Shown in pieces: positions 25,009-39,101 of a stretch of 64,000 nt of DNA (position 1 is its first letter; each line of letters starts with the position of its first letter). A program made the position numbers and the translations under genes. The DNA is taken from contig CM070873.1 of the NCBI GenBank assembly GCA_036365515.1, forward strand, positions 264,134,075 to 264,198,074, written 5' to 3'. The notes beneath the pieces are model-generated. The model saw only the letters and a program-made list of their open reading frames with translations, was not told the origin of the DNA and did no database searches. Source of the stretch: Torymus aiolomorphi (taxonomy: Eukaryota > Arthropoda > Insecta > Hymenoptera > Torymidae).

Positions 25009-25399
25009 ACTATATACAGCTCTGACAACGGTACGATTTAGTTGACAACGCTACAATGCAAAGCCAACGTTTATGTTATAACCTCAAACAGTCACAAAAT
25101 CCGCCGATCAACCGCGTGTTCGCAATCCGCTTTTGCGTATTTCATCTGTAATCCAGTGTATTTATCAATCGAGATTATTTTAATGAAAAATATGTACATA
25201 TGTCGAATCATAACTTATTTAATGCTTCGACAAAAGAACTCTATACATTAGTGCTTTCAGTCTATCTTGTACAGCTCTTACAGCTGTACCGATACAATTA
25301 CTGTACCTAAAAAATTCAGCGAAAAGAAAATCAGCCAAAAAGTATCGTTGTCAGAGCCGTACTTTCAGTTCTCACAACGTAAAATTTTTTTCAATGTAT

Positions 25400-26600
25400 G
25401 CACTTTTTTTTTTAAAGGTAGGCATATTCAATCCGACAACATATTTTCGAATACTAAATAAGGGATAATAGCCTAAAAAAGTTGGTAAAGCATTTATAAA
25501 AGAGTTTTTTTTTTAAATATTTTAATAAGGATAAAAATTTCCTAAGGTACGCAGGCAAAACCTCTAAATTTAGGCCTTTTCCGATTGCCCATTGAGCTTG
25601 TCCTTGTTTAAAAATGAGTTCTACGTAGTAGAACATGTTACTGGAAGTGGATTTTATAAATATTTGCTTGACTTAGATAGCTAAATATCTGAGAACCATA
25701 AGATATGTTACAGTACTGTAAAAGTTAAAAGTTCTAGAGAATTGCTCATATTTTTTCTGTCAATCGGTTTGATACGCGTTTCGAACGAAACAATTACCTC
25801 GGATTCTATTCCCGTTTCTGGAACTTCACCGCTGGCTCTACCATAAAATAACATGGCGTTAAATAATTTGCCGAAAATCTTTATATTATTTTAAGCAAAT
25901 AAAAAATAATAAAGTTTTCACATGATTCATATGTCTTGATATAACGGTTATCACATATTAATCGTATCAATGACTTATAACTTTCTTAAGAATCTTTTAG
26001 TTTTTCGAAATAATTTTAAATATTTTAAACTACTTTGTAATGAATATTGAATCTGAGGAACAGTTATAAAATATAATTTGATATCTTCTTTTTTATACTA
26101 AAATCGGAGTGGCACAAATCGAAGTTTGTTCCTTTATTTGACAAGAAATTATTAATGTGTTACGCTATGCGAGTTACCTTTTTCCTTCGTTGCAGCATCG
26201 GTTCGGCACGCAACGTGCCGCAAAGTGCAGACATTGCAGTTATTGATTTCAGTTTCACACGTGTCGTTTCCCTCTTAGAAGCCTACAATAACTTTCTACT
26301 CATTGGATAAAAAAATTATAGATGTACACAAAATGTATCCTAATCAAAATAGAAAAGACCATTATAAACCGTATATTTATAATGCAGTCACCCATCCAAA
26401 TCACTAAATGTAGCATACCTTCAATACAAAAGATGATGATATCAATTAGTCTTATACATTCTGTATTTAAATCATAAATTAAATATTTATTTATGTACAC
26501 ATTAGTAATTTAATATTTTTTCTTTTTGTTTTAGGTAAGTCTTGGATTCACTCAGCTATCTCCTCTTCTTATATTTTAGCTCGTAAGTATAAATGATATA
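25400..26600. other. AT-rich spacer, nothing recognised
   Basis: It contains only short frames. A small GC-richer patch lies at 26185-26240 after a pyrimidine-rich TTCGTTGCAG, which looks like a splice acceptor but has no supporting frame. Confidence 0.5.
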
Positions 26601-26606
26601 GTAAAC

Positions 26607-26935
26607 AAAGTCGTAACTTTCTGAAGCAAATGCTCGATAGATTTTCATGGGATGGTGCTTAAATCTTAAAATTCATGCAGTTATGGCCCAAAAGTTGAAA
26701 ATATTAAACATTTTTTATTAAGTACTGAACAAATTGAAAATCCACTTTTCATTGCTTAATTTTAAGAATTTTTGTGATTTTTTGTGATTTTTGTAATTTT
26801 TTAAAAATTGGTTATACAACAAAAATTTTATATTTCCAACTCTTCGGGTCATACTGCATGAATTTCATGTAATTTAAGCCCCGTCCCATGCAAATCTATC
26901 AATCAGTGGCTTCAGAAAGTTACGCCAAAGTTTAA
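26607..26935. repeat. Palindrome of ~330 bp
   Basis: GTAACTTTCTGAAGC...GATAGATTTTCATGGGA (left) pairs with TCCCATGCAAATCTATC...GCTTCAGAAAGTTAC (right); the apex is near 26770. It abuts the MITE at 26937. Confidence 0.75.
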
Positions 26936-26936
26936 A

Positions 26937-27158
26937 TGGGTATGAAGTTTGCAACGTTGGAGTGCAAGGAAATAAAAAAAAATTGATTTTATTTTAAAGT
27001 TATATTGATTAATTTTGGTTTCGCCTGAAGATTTAGTATTTTATAGTATAAAATAACTTAATGAAAAAGGTTTGGATAAAAATGTTTACTGTCTAGTCAC
27101 TTTAATTAATTGTAAAAAATTATTTCGTTGGATTCCAACGATGCAAACTTCAGACCCA
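26937..27158. mobile_element. Short TIR MITE, copy 2 of the 9951 family
   Basis: The left end is GGGTATGAAGTTTGCAACGT and the inverted right end GGGTCTGAAGTTTGCATCGT, 18 of 20 matching. The interior is similar to 9951-10168. Confidence 0.7.
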
Positions 27159-27164
27159 TAAATT

Positions 27165-28118
27165 TAAAAAACTGCATTTTATAAAAAAACTCTTGGAAAA
27201 AAAATTTAATAAAACTTGAAAAATATTGAGACATTTAGTTCTCAATTTTGTCTCCTTCCTGAAACATAAAAAATAAGTTTTTATAGTTAAAGTGATGTAA
27301 TTTTACAAAAAATATATTACTTACTCTTTCTAAACACATACGTAATAACCTGTAACAATGAAACCTTTCAAAATATGGTAGTGGCAGAATTATCTTGCTC
27401 ACTGTTTATAAAATATTTTTTGAAACCCAGAGTAATATTCTATTTTTATCCAAATACAATATTAACTGAATTTCCATAACTGAAATCAAGAAAAACATTT
27501 AAAAAATTGACATCAAAGTTTTAATTTATAGCAAGATAAGTTTTAGAGCAAAATATGCAATAGTTCTATTTAATTTGTATATCATATATAAATAAAATAA
27601 TTATTGTGTACTAGGGCATATCCCCGAGAAAGTAATTTCAGATTGAGTCCCGCGGCAACGTGTACGAGGGCAACGATAATAATTGACTTTTAAAATATGA
27701 ATTAAATAAATATGAAAAAAAAACTACCTCTCTGTTAAATTTCAAAACGATTCATTGTCTTTTGTTAAGAAGTATAACTTAGTTATTATATTTGTATGAT
27801 TGTTACAATGATAGATTAACTTTAAACCACTAAGTCGAGCAGGACAGTAGTTAAATACCTGTTTCAAAACAAATATTTATTAGATTATTGCCAATACATA
27901 CTTTTCTTTCTCAAACTAATGTATTTCTTTAAAATTTTTTATAACAATAACTAATTGTTTGTATAGGATACATAAATGAAAAAACAAAAAAGATATTTTT
28001 TATATTCAGTCAAATTGTTTAACAAGCAACAAAGAACCACAAAGAAAACAGTTTTATTTATTAATAAAGTTTTGTTGTAAAAAATTTACTTTTGTTTTTT
28101 AAATTTAAAAAATGGAAT
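27165..28118. other. AT-rich spacer, nothing recognised
   Basis: It has no coding frame above background and no clear repeat edge. Confidence 0.5.
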
Positions 28119-28119
28119 C

Positions 28120-28168
28120 GATAAATTAGTTTGAGGAAACATCTTGCCAATGAATTGGCAGCGGTTTT
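28120..28168 (-). repeat. Family A terminus
   Basis: Reading on the minus strand: AAACCGCTGCCAATTCATTG, then GCAAGATGTTTCCTCAAACT. The same terminus occurs at 32358, 44600 (-), 45958, 48430-48485 (-) and 50373. Confidence 0.7.
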
Positions 28169-28349
28169 TATATTGTTTATAACAAAATGTTAATTAACAA
28201 TTAATCTGACTACTTCTCGGCCTGGTACCCTTGAAAAATGAATTGAGCATACGAAAAAACATAAAGTAACATCAAGTTACCGAAGGAACCTAAAAGTGCA
28301 TGCTCGACCCTCCCTCCTAGCGCTCGGACTAACTATTATGCAGTTGGTA

Positions 28350-29135
28350 TACTCTACACATATATTAGTGTAGGCTGGCCTTGAGTATAATGCTCAAAGC
28401 GGGCCCCGATCTTCTTAGCTTCTATCCAGCGCTCGAAAGCACTCTGCCGTACCGGGGTGCGGAGATCCCAGAATTTTCTGAGGTTTGAGTGAAGCAAAAT
28501 AAACACGAACAAACTAGCGATTCCGATTAACGCCGTTTTATTTACAACAATTACAAAAGACTTACAATTTATGATCGCTTGCAAGGCTTCGGCCTATCCA
28601 ATCCCGCAATCGGTGGTTCAGGATGAGAGAGAGAGAGAGAGAGAGAGGTCGTAACCGCTGCTGCCGTCCTGATGCCGTATAGATGCCTTCTGGTTGACTG
28701 GTGGTTGTTCGCCGTACGTGTGTAAGCTGAGGCGAAATCGGCTAAGTCCCCGTCGACTATTGCGCCAGATGCTCTGAGTCCAAGAGGCTGGCGAGGGCTT
28801 CTTTTTCTAAGTTCTTTTTATGGTTCGTCTGATCGAAAATTCGACAGAGTCCTTTTTGTCTGCGCGCAGTCGGGCAACGCTTCGCCTTTCGGAAAAGAGT
28901 TGTAAAAACTGACGTGCCAAGGCTCGCGGCCTTGTCGTTTTTATACCCGCGCGACTCCCTGTTTTCCGCAGAATCTCAGTGTCCACCCCCGAGTTCGCGT
29001 ACAGCTGTTCTATGCCCGTGCTCACGGATACACCTACGCATCCATGTGTTAGAAAGCCAGTGCATTGATGATTGACAGCTCGCATATCCAGATTCTTGTA
29101 GCCGGTGGCCTGGCCACTCTGACCCGTAAAGAAGG
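28350..29135 (-). mobile_element. Probable solo LTR of an LTR retrotransposon
   Basis: This ~0.8-kb block is GC-richer than its surroundings. On the minus strand it has a TATA-like GGGTATAAAAACG (about 28937-28950) and, some 400 bp downstream, AATAAAACG (about 28534-28542), the promoter/polyadenylation layout of a retrotransposon LTR. A short (GA)n lies inside (28624-28647). I could not define TG...CA ends or a target duplication, and no gag or pol is adjacent. The 137- and 76-codon frames inside have no recognisable domain. Confidence 0.4.
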
Positions 29136-29139
29136 GGTT

Positions 29140-30094
29140 CTCACGGTGAAGCAGAAAACAATGGAAAGTCGAGAGACCAACACTAAACGAGGGAGTATGC
29201 AGAAGGATCGAGGCGGTCAACGAAATTATTGCCGCGGCAGAAAATATGGGAAGCGCTCAAACCTCCAACCGCGCAGCACGCGCCCACGACTCCCGAGAAG
29301 GAAGAGAGCCATAATAGTACATTATGTAACAAGGGATTAAAGTCGCAGATTATTCCCGCGGGTGAGTTCACTGCCCAAGCGAGCGTAGCGAAGCGAGGGC
29401 AGTGATCATCCAAGGAAATGATCGACTTTAGTCCCGCGTTACATAGTACTTTATTTCCATTGCCACTGTGGCCACTTCATAGATTTGAAAAGTTATCTTG
29501 TATTTATGTGTTATAATTTTGTTAGTTTTAACCCAATTCACCATACGTAAAAAATTAAACTGTTACTTTATTCCATATAATTTATCCCGCATAATTCGGA
29601 AATAAAGTAAAAGACGGAATCAGACGCCACTTTTTCCCCGCTTACTTTATTCTCGCATAATGCGGGAATAAAGTAAATTAGCGAGAATAAAGTAACATAG
29701 TCTAATTTTTTACGTTTATAGTGAATTGGATTAAAACTAACAAAATTATAACACATAAATACAAAATAACTTTTCAAATCTATGAAGTGGCCATAGTGGC
29801 GATGGAAATAAAGTACTATATGTAACACGGGACTAAAGTCGATCATTCCCTTGGGTGATCACTGCGAACTCACCAGCGGGAATAATCTGCGACTTTAGTC
29901 CCTTGTTACATAATGTACTATTATGGCTCTCTTCCTTCTCGAGAGTTGTAGGCGCGTGCTGCGCGGTGGGAGGTTTGAGTGCTTCCCATGTTTTCTGCTG
30001 CGGCATAATTTCGTTGACCGCCTCGATCCTTCCGCTTACTCCTTCGTTTAGTGTTGGTCTCTCGACTTTCCATTTTTTTCTGCGTTTCGTGACT
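29140..30094. repeat. Long palindrome (~0.95 kb) with GCGAAGC-type hairpins
   Basis: The arms 29140-29560 and 29700-30094 are inverted copies (for example AATGGAAAGTCGAGAGACCAAC at the left, reversed at the right end). The centre repeats GGAATAAAGTAA-type motifs and a hairpin ATTCTCGCATAATGCGGGAAT. The left arm includes GCGAGCGTAGCGAAGCGAGGGC (about 29376-29401). No target duplication was identified. Confidence 0.8.
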
Positions 30095-30116
30095 TTTCGG
30101 TGATTCCTTTTAGCGC

Positions 30117-30118
<2 letters not shown>

Positions 30119-30182
<64 letters not shown>
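30119..30182. repeat. (TC)n microsatellite
   Basis: Perfect TC tract of 64 bp. Confidence 0.95.
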
Positions 30183-30186
<4 letters not shown>

Positions 30187-30189
30187 CGT

Positions 30190-32340
30190 ATTATTTTTCT
30201 GTTTCTTTTTCTTGTCGTATATTTTAATTATTTATTTAGGTAAATGGACGAAAACCGTCCATTACACAGGTACCTGTCAGTCATTACAATAATGCACAAT
30301 TGTTTCAGGAAATATAATCTTAATTTTATCATAGTGAGGTAAACCTGATGATTTGTTTTAAAACTTTCTGACCGAAGTAGATGTTTTTATTTTCTTCCGC
30401 TCAGATGTATATCTCTTTTTTTTTAATTAAACTTCTTTTAGATTCAAAATAACATATATAATTGTAAAATCAAATAAAAAAAAAGATTTTTTGTCAATTT
30501 TTAGGTCTATAACCCCCTTAAGTCAAATGAGTGAGAACGTTTAAATAATTGATTTCATTCAGAATGGTACTAGTGCTAGAACGTGGCTTCCACAAGTTTT
30601 AGACTTAATTAGTGGTTCTATAAATTAATATAAATTTCATTGCTTTCGCAATAAAAATTTTTTTCATCTACGAAACTCAAAAAAGAGAGTAGCGGACCAT
30701 CTAAATATAGATAAGAATAAAATACCGAACCGGAAGGTATCGATTCTGCAAACTCAGAGTCCTATCATGTCGTGGCCCCGATTCCGTCGTTTGTTTGCAG
30801 ACAGACGGTCGATAAAAGGTAAACGATCCGAATGTGGATCAAAATTCAGGAGACTTGCTAAGTAACTTGCTATTTACGTTCTTATTTTTTTTGCCTTTAA
30901 CGATTTCAACCTCGATATGATGGCTATTCTTCTTTGCCTCAATCACGTTCAACATTCATTTGTATAAGAAATAGAACTTGTGAATGATATTATTTATTTT
31001 CTATTACAAGCACATTCTGAAATGAAGTAGGTCATATAGAAAATGTTAAAAAAATATAATAAAATATAAATATTTACTATTCTATATTCATCTAAACTAA
31101 TATTATAAATAAATGGAGAGATGGAGAGTAATATACCTTTAAACATTCTTTTAAATTGCCAAAAAAAATCTCAGTAAGTAATCGATTTATATTTAATTAC
31201 ATTTCTTTAACGATTTATATTTAATTACATTTAAAAAATATTAAAAGTACCTAGGTCTAATAAAATAAAGCACGGCAAAACGGAACATATTTTGGAGTGC
31301 AATGGAATTATATGACGTATGATTTAAAAAAAAAATTTGTATTGCTAATTATTTTTAAATTAAATGACTTGATGTCTATCTAGAAAAATAAAAAAATAAA
31401 TCAAAATTAGTACTAAAGCATATTAATCCTCATAAATCACGATTGAATACACAATACATTATACAATTAGTGCATAATAAATATTTTGAAGTCCTTCAAG
31501 ATCACTAAAAGGATCGGACAATTGTATATTATAAATCAATCAATTCCGTTTCACAAGATATGTATTACTCTAGTATATATTGTAAAATACGAATTTTAAT
31601 CATTGTTTTTTTGTCATTTTTTAATACGATCTTTTAAAAGAGTTCCGTTTTATCCAGGCTTCCCCTACGAAAGAATCCTCTAATATAGTAAATAGTCTAC
31701 GCATTGCTAATGATATGGTTTAACTTCTGCATGACGCAAATGACCTTGTATTTATTTATATATTACAACACTTTATTTCTGTAGTGGCAATACTTACATA
31801 TTCCTATTTCTGTTTAAAATACTCTAGGTGGTTCATATAACAAGAAAGAGTGCGTATTATCCTCTGTAGGCTATTTTTATTTGTTATCAGCAATGAAGAT
31901 CATTTTATAAGTTTTGTGTACAAGTTTTAGGGTATAATTAAAATGAAATATCTGTATTAATTTATTATTTTACTTACTCATTTAAATTTTTTTCAAAAAT
32001 CCTTTGTCACTTGTGATTTTCTTAAGTTATTTGTTGCAATCAACTCTGTAATTATTTGATTTGTTTGGTTTCAAATTTTTTTTTATTTACAGTGAAATAA
32101 GCATTTTTTAAATAAATTTAAATTTTCTGTATCTTTCATTGAAAGTGAAATTAAATCATTTAAGGGAATATTCTTATGTTCGGGCCGAAATTTCAAGCTT
32201 ATTTTAGGAATTTTTTTTTACAATAAATAAAATACAATAATTTCAATCTTTTTACATGCCTGTATTGGCATTTTAAATTACACAAAAAAAAATTTAATCT
32301 ATTTAAACATTATTTTCATGATTTTATTTTTATCAAGGCG
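30190..32340. other. AT-rich spacer with one orphan TTAA terminus
   Basis: At 30508-30522 the sequence TAACCCCCTTAA resembles the right end of a TTAA element, but I found no left partner. The rest is AT-rich with no supported gene. Confidence 0.45.
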
Positions 32341-32344
32341 GAAG

Positions 32345-34399
<2,055 letters not shown>

Positions 34400-34400
<1 letters not shown>

Positions 34401-35505
34401 CAAAAAAGATAGGTGGCTGGCGGGAATGACTTCAGCCCTTGTAGTTGACTGAAATAAAAATTTCGGGTGGATTATTGTTCTGTAGGTTTGTCATTCTCGC
34501 AGGTATCGGAATCAAACGATTTAAATAAAATAAATGAAAAATCGCGTTTTTTTTCATCAAAAATCGATGAAGAAAATAGGAAATTTTTTATAAACATGTC
34601 TAATTCTGGTACCTGCGGGAACTACAGATGTGTAGAATGATGTCTGAAAGTATCAGCCTAATCGGTCAAATATATTTTTTTAAATCACTCCCGCCGGCTG
34701 AAGAAAGAAAAACGTGTTTAAAGTTTCCGTAACATGTTTTGCATAAAAAATAAAATTTTTTTTAGAAATTTGATTAGAAATAAGATTTTGACAGTATATT
34801 CTTAACATGTATTACTTTCAAGATATGAAAAAAAATATTGAAAATTTTGACCCTGAACATTAGAATACCCCCTTAACAAATGTATTCAAATTTATTCATA
34901 AAATTATGAAAAATCTTTGAGGTTGTGTGTCTGCAGGGTACCTTTGAGTACATCTTTTTAAAAATAATTATTCATTCTAAAGGATTTATTAATTTAAAGA
35001 AATGCGAATTCTAGCGTATGAGCATTAATTTTGAAATTTATTTACATTAATAATTAATGTATGATAGATTGAATAAAGAAGTAATACTGTAATTCATATT
35101 TATAAAGATTGACAAACTTCCAATAAGTTGTTTTTTTCTTCTTCAAGTTATATACTGTCCAATGCATACTTTCTCGTAATCTACAATACTACATAAGCAT
35201 TCGTTTGGTCGATACGAAAGACAAAAAGGAGATATGGAAAAAAGTAAGCCACTCATAAAAAGAAGGCAGTGGCGTTGTACTCGAGGGTAATAATCGACTC
35301 GTCCCTGAAATTTCCAAGGGCACGTATAACCACAATAAATAAATAACCAGCATTACGAATGCATCTGCTCCGATTCACACTTACTCGTCTATACCAGCCT
35401 CAAAGTATGGATGCGATCTATAGAGACATAAGAACGACCCAGTTCTGTGCACAGAGAAACTATACAGCGTCTAGTACTTTCCGCGGGAGCTGCGATTTAT
35501 GTCTT
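34400..35505. other. Spacer with one orphan TTAA terminus
   Basis: ATTAGAATACCCCCTTAA near 34858-34876 resembles a right end of a TTAA element without a visible left partner. No gene is supported. Confidence 0.4.
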
Positions 35506-35508
35506 CAC

Positions 35509-35611
35509 CCCCCACACACACACACACACAGTCACACACACACAGTCATACACGCACAGTTACACACACACTCGCACACACGCACGCACGCACACACACA
35601 CACACACACAC
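35509..35611. repeat. (CA)n-rich compound microsatellite
   Basis: CACA tracts are interrupted by GT, GC and TCG. Frames across it are His-Thr low complexity. Confidence 0.9.
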
Positions 35612-36481
35612 AGACTTTATCCCAGACTTTATGGTCCGCGTATGGAGGTTATACACGCCCGGCACCTCCCGCATGAAACCGATGCTCATAGTCTTCTGCT
35701 GCAATCCCATGGTCACTGCTATCATGATCGTCGTTGTCGCTGTCATCTGCAGATCTATTAATTTTTGGAGAGACACATAAAGAGTCGGGCTTTATGAAAC
35801 TCCAACCTGCAAATAGAAGTCCTCACAAAGCATCTCTTCTACAGTGCAAGTAAATATTTTATAGAAAATTGGAACTTATCTGATTATTATCTAGGTGTTG
35901 TCCATTACAGTTCCTCGTGGAAAATCTTCGCACCTTCTCTAGACACATACATAGAGAAGAACTTAATAGCAAAAATATGTAGCGAGCTGAAAATATTTTG
36001 AGGTTCATAAATAACTTGAAACTAGTTGCAGAATACTCTATGTTCACATTGTTCACACGATTGTCGTTCAATTCATATTGTTTGGACTTCAAAATATTTT
36101 TATTTTGCTATACACGTTTAGATTACCAAATTTGTCCGGAATCCCGAGTAATGGCAACTATTTTTTACGAAGAACTGTAATGGACAGCACCGAGATAACA
36201 TCAGATAAGTTAAAATTCTCTATAAAATATTTACTTGCGCTGTAGTAGAGATGCTTTGTGAGAAATTTGATTTGTAGGTTGGAGTTTTACAAAGCCCGAC
36301 TCTTTATATCTCCTAAAATTATTAGATCTGCAGATGACAGCGACAACGACGATGATAACAGCAGTGACCATGGATTGCAGCAGAAGTCTATGAGCATCGG
36401 TTTCATGCGGGAGGTGCCGGACGTGTATAACCTCCATACGCAGACCATAAAGTCTGGCGAAAAGTCTGGGATAAAGTCTGG
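35612..36481. repeat. Palindrome (~0.87 kb), arms ~290 bp
   Basis: The left arm (about 35625-35915) and right arm (about 36170-36460) pair. Examples are GGAGGTTATACACG with CGTGTATAACCTCC and GACAGCGACAACGACGAT with its inverse. The loop (35915-36170) is AT-rich. A CAGACTTTAT motif marks both outer edges and grades into the following tandem array. Confidence 0.8.
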
Positions 36482-36735
36482 ACATTTTTCCAAGACTTTT
36501 TGCGCTGTATGCTAAGCCTGGTAAAAAGTCTTGGATGAAGTCTGGGAATTTTTTCCTAGACTTTTTACGCAGTATTCTAAGTTTGGTGAAAAGTCTTGGA
36601 TAAAGTCTGGGGATTTTTTCCAAGACTTTTAATAGAAAATATAAAAAGTCTGGCAAAAAGTCTGGGATCGTCCGACCTACGAGGCTTCAGCCAGACTTTT
36701 TAAACCAGACTTCTGCAAGACTTCGCCCAGACTTT
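36455..36735. repeat. AAGTCTGG-based tandem repeat, ~65-70-bp unit
   Basis: Units contain AAAAGTCTTGGATAAAGTCT, GG...TTTTTTCC and AGACTTTT with TAAG(C/T)(C/T)TGGT, about three copies, then inverted AGTCTGG motifs up to 36735. Confidence 0.75.
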
Positions 36736-36739
36736 TTTT

Positions 36740-37615
36740 TTACACGGGTATATAATATATAGTATACTTACACAGCGATGTATGTATGTCTTTTCATTCC
36801 ATTCGTCTTTGGCGATTTCGTCCTAGTTTATGGGGTAATGATCAGGCGCGTAGTATAAGGCAAATCGACGAAAACTATATTGATCGAAAGAAACTGTTAA
36901 TTATTCTAATCATTACGTTTTTTCTGTTTATTCAGCCGAATAACAATAATTTGTTCTGTATTTTTTGCCCTAATCTTATTGTATTTCTTTATAGCATCAT
37001 AATTTATTTTTTATCATACATCACCGTAAAGTCGTACTTTACGGACACGTATAATAAAAAATAATGTTCTTTACTCGGCCGTAAAATGTTACTTTACGGC
37101 CTAGTACCGAAAAGTATTAATAATCGATCTATTTGCAGAGTCTCAAAAATCATTTATAATAACATTCATTGTCATCTTTAACTTTTAATTATAAACTTTT
37201 TATAAATTTACGAAGAATCAAATGAAGTTTGGAAAAGAGTAGTCTTGTATAGAGGTCTTAAAAATAAAATGATAGTTGTAAATTCAAAGTGAGAAAGCTC
37301 TAATTTGAGGAAAGGACACCTGAATTCCTGAAGATCCTCGCGCGTCTAGGAGAAACAATCACTAGCAGGAAAGCCACCTGTTGCTGCGCTTCCAAGGCGC
37401 GTACGCGTTCAACTCACCATCCGAAATACGATGGCCTATCCGCAAACAAGAATTTCTAAAGTGGTTGCACGCTATAAAGTAGCTTTTTCTTTGATGAAAT
37501 AAATAAGTGTAGTAAAAAGTTAGAAAATTCTGTTGCTTTTAAAAAAATAAAACATCTATAGATGATTGAAAATTTTCAATATTTGAATTGTAGATTTTTT
37601 CACCCTCCATTATTG
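36740..37615. other. AT-rich spacer, nothing recognised
   Basis: A short palindromic stretch around 37026-37100 repeats GTAAAGT...ACTTTAC. The 92-codon plus-strand frame (36786-37064) is hydrophobic and AT-rich without a known motif. Confidence 0.45.
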
Positions 37616-37620
37616 TACTT

Positions 37621-39095
37621 GTTGATAGAATTTTTTTCTCGATCAGGCGGGGGTTATTTAGAAATAAAACAAGTTTTTATTTCTGGCGAATATTTAGCGA
37701 CGTTTCGTTAGCTGGTCTGCCAACCTCTTCAGGCTAATTTTTATTGAAAAAAACCGATGTTAGTTTTTTTTACACTTAATTATACAACACATAATATAAT
37801 TTAACGCAACAATACCTTCAAAAGTTATAATGTTAACACATGTTAACAAGTCAGTGATCGAATTTTATTTCGTCAATAATGAATTTTAAAAATACGACAA
37901 AATACACATAGGAACCGGCGTTTATATACCCCGTTGAGCTGAATATACACACAGAAACCAAAACAATAACAAGTCACAGCTAGCATTTAAATTTCCTCAA
38001 TACCGGAAAGTACGTTTTATTCAGTGTAAAAATATCTTCTTTCTTATTTATGCTATTCAAATGACATTTAATATGTATCATTTCGGCTGTGGGTCTCTTT
38101 TTGTAATTGCTCTCGTTATCCAAAATTTGAACATTCTCCCAATCGAAGTGGTGATTAAACTAATCTTGGTGTGAGACCACTGACTCTGAGTTTTTGTTGT
38201 TTTTATGCTCCTTAATGCGCTTTTTTAAGGTTCTTTTGGTTTCACCTATATATGTCGCCGGACACTCTTTACATGTGAATTTATATACAATATTCGTTCG
38301 ATCCCATTTATTCGTAACGTCTTTTCCCAATTTTATAATCGAGTTAAGAGTTCTTTTCACTAGTGGAATCGACATAATATTATGTGTTTTAAGAATGGCC
38401 GACAATTTTTTGTAATTATTAATAAGAAATGGCAACTGAACTCTGGGAAGATATTTAAACTTGTTATTGTTATTGTTCTGTTTATATATAAGAGACATTC
38501 TACGATTGCGTATGTTTCGGTTAATGAATTCTAGCGGATAATCATTAGTGAGTAACATGGTCTTAATCTTACGTAGGTTAACTTTATGGAAACTTTTTTG
38601 TGACAACAATAATGCTCGGTCTACCAAATTATAAATGATGTTTCTCTTTTGCTGTATTGGATGATGTGAGAAATAGTTTATGACTCTGCCAGAAGAGGTC
38701 GGTTTTTGAAACCAATTAGTGATAATCGAATTATTCTTTTTTATGATGGTTAGATCTAAAAAGTTTATGCTGTTATTGTTTTCTAATTCATGCGTGAACT
38801 GTAAACTATTGTGATATGAATTGAATGTTTTTATAACATGGTCAATGTTTTCCTTTTTTACACAGATAATAGTATCATCCACGTATCTGTAGTAAAAAAG
38901 GGATGTACAATTATGATTACTTTTCAAACTGTCTAAACATGTTTTTTCCAGATCATCCATTACAATGTCAGCAAAAAATGGGGAAATCGGAGAACCCATC
39001 GGTGTACCGAATGTTTGTCTATAATATTCATTATTAAACGTAAAATATGTATTGTACAGAAAATGAACGCAGTTTTTTATTACGTCTACTGGAAC
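37621..39095 (-). mobile_element. Penelope-like element, 5'-truncated copy (minus)
   Basis: The copy comprises the C-terminal half of a Penelope-type protein (separate entry), a 3' UTR and a terminal segment starting (plus strand) GTTGATAGAATTTTTTTCTC. Its outer terminus is repeated inverted at 40023, and it meets the plus-strand copy head to head at about 39095. The 3' UTR contains a hammerhead-like motif at 37702-37731. Confidence 0.85.
37702..37731 (-). ncRNA. Hammerhead-ribozyme-like core in Penelope 3' UTR (minus copy)
   Basis: The minus strand reads CTGAAGAG, GTTGGC, AGACCA, GCTAAC, GAAA. This is the CUGANGA box, a stem-loop and the GAAA box of a hammerhead core. The stem has a G-U wobble relative to the sister copy (GCCAAC), so pairing is kept. 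Hammerhead motifs are established in Penelope-like elements. One extra G bulges the stem II base, and I could not confirm helix III or a cleavage site. Confidence 0.45.
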
Positions 39096-39101
39096 ATGTT
39101 A
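37980..39101 (-). pseudogene. Penelope-like reverse transcriptase/GIY-YIG endonuclease, truncated
   Basis: The minus-strand frame starts inside the reverse transcriptase domain. YFTFNNEYYRQTFGTPMGSP is the Penelope-type motif before the catalytic core. YRYVDDTIIC contains the YVDD active site (residues 39-42 counted from the MGSP methionine at 38999). The thumb region follows. YKFTCKECPATYIGETKRTL then gives the GIY-YIG endonuclease typical of Penelope-like elements, with the C-x2-C pair. An in-frame TAG (38160-38162) truncates it where the sister copy has GAG. Beyond the stop the frame continues through FNHHFDWENVQIL to a final TAG at 37980-37982. The N-terminal part is missing. No activity is expected. 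Confidence 0.85.

Larger units (their letters stand above)
24363..25396. mobile_element. TA-flanked element with CACTGAAAAAAATTTTA ends, containing three palindromes
   Basis: The left end is CACTGAAAAAAATTTTA; the inverted right end is CATTGAAAAAAATTTTA. TA lies on both sides (24361-24362, 25397-25398). The ends match the family at 22590. Inside are consecutive hairpins at 24515-24628, 24640-24823 and 24838-25008. The long frames at 24506-24811 (-) and 24648-25025 (+) run through these hairpins and are not genes. Confidence 0.7.

Noticed and set aside
26185..26240. Exon after a TTCGTTGCAG acceptor-like site
   Set aside because: No open frame with coding character and no donor or partner exon could be supported.
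28807..29220. 137-codon frame in the LTR-like block
   Set aside because: No gag or other domain. It crosses the edge between the LTR-like block and the neighbouring palindrome.
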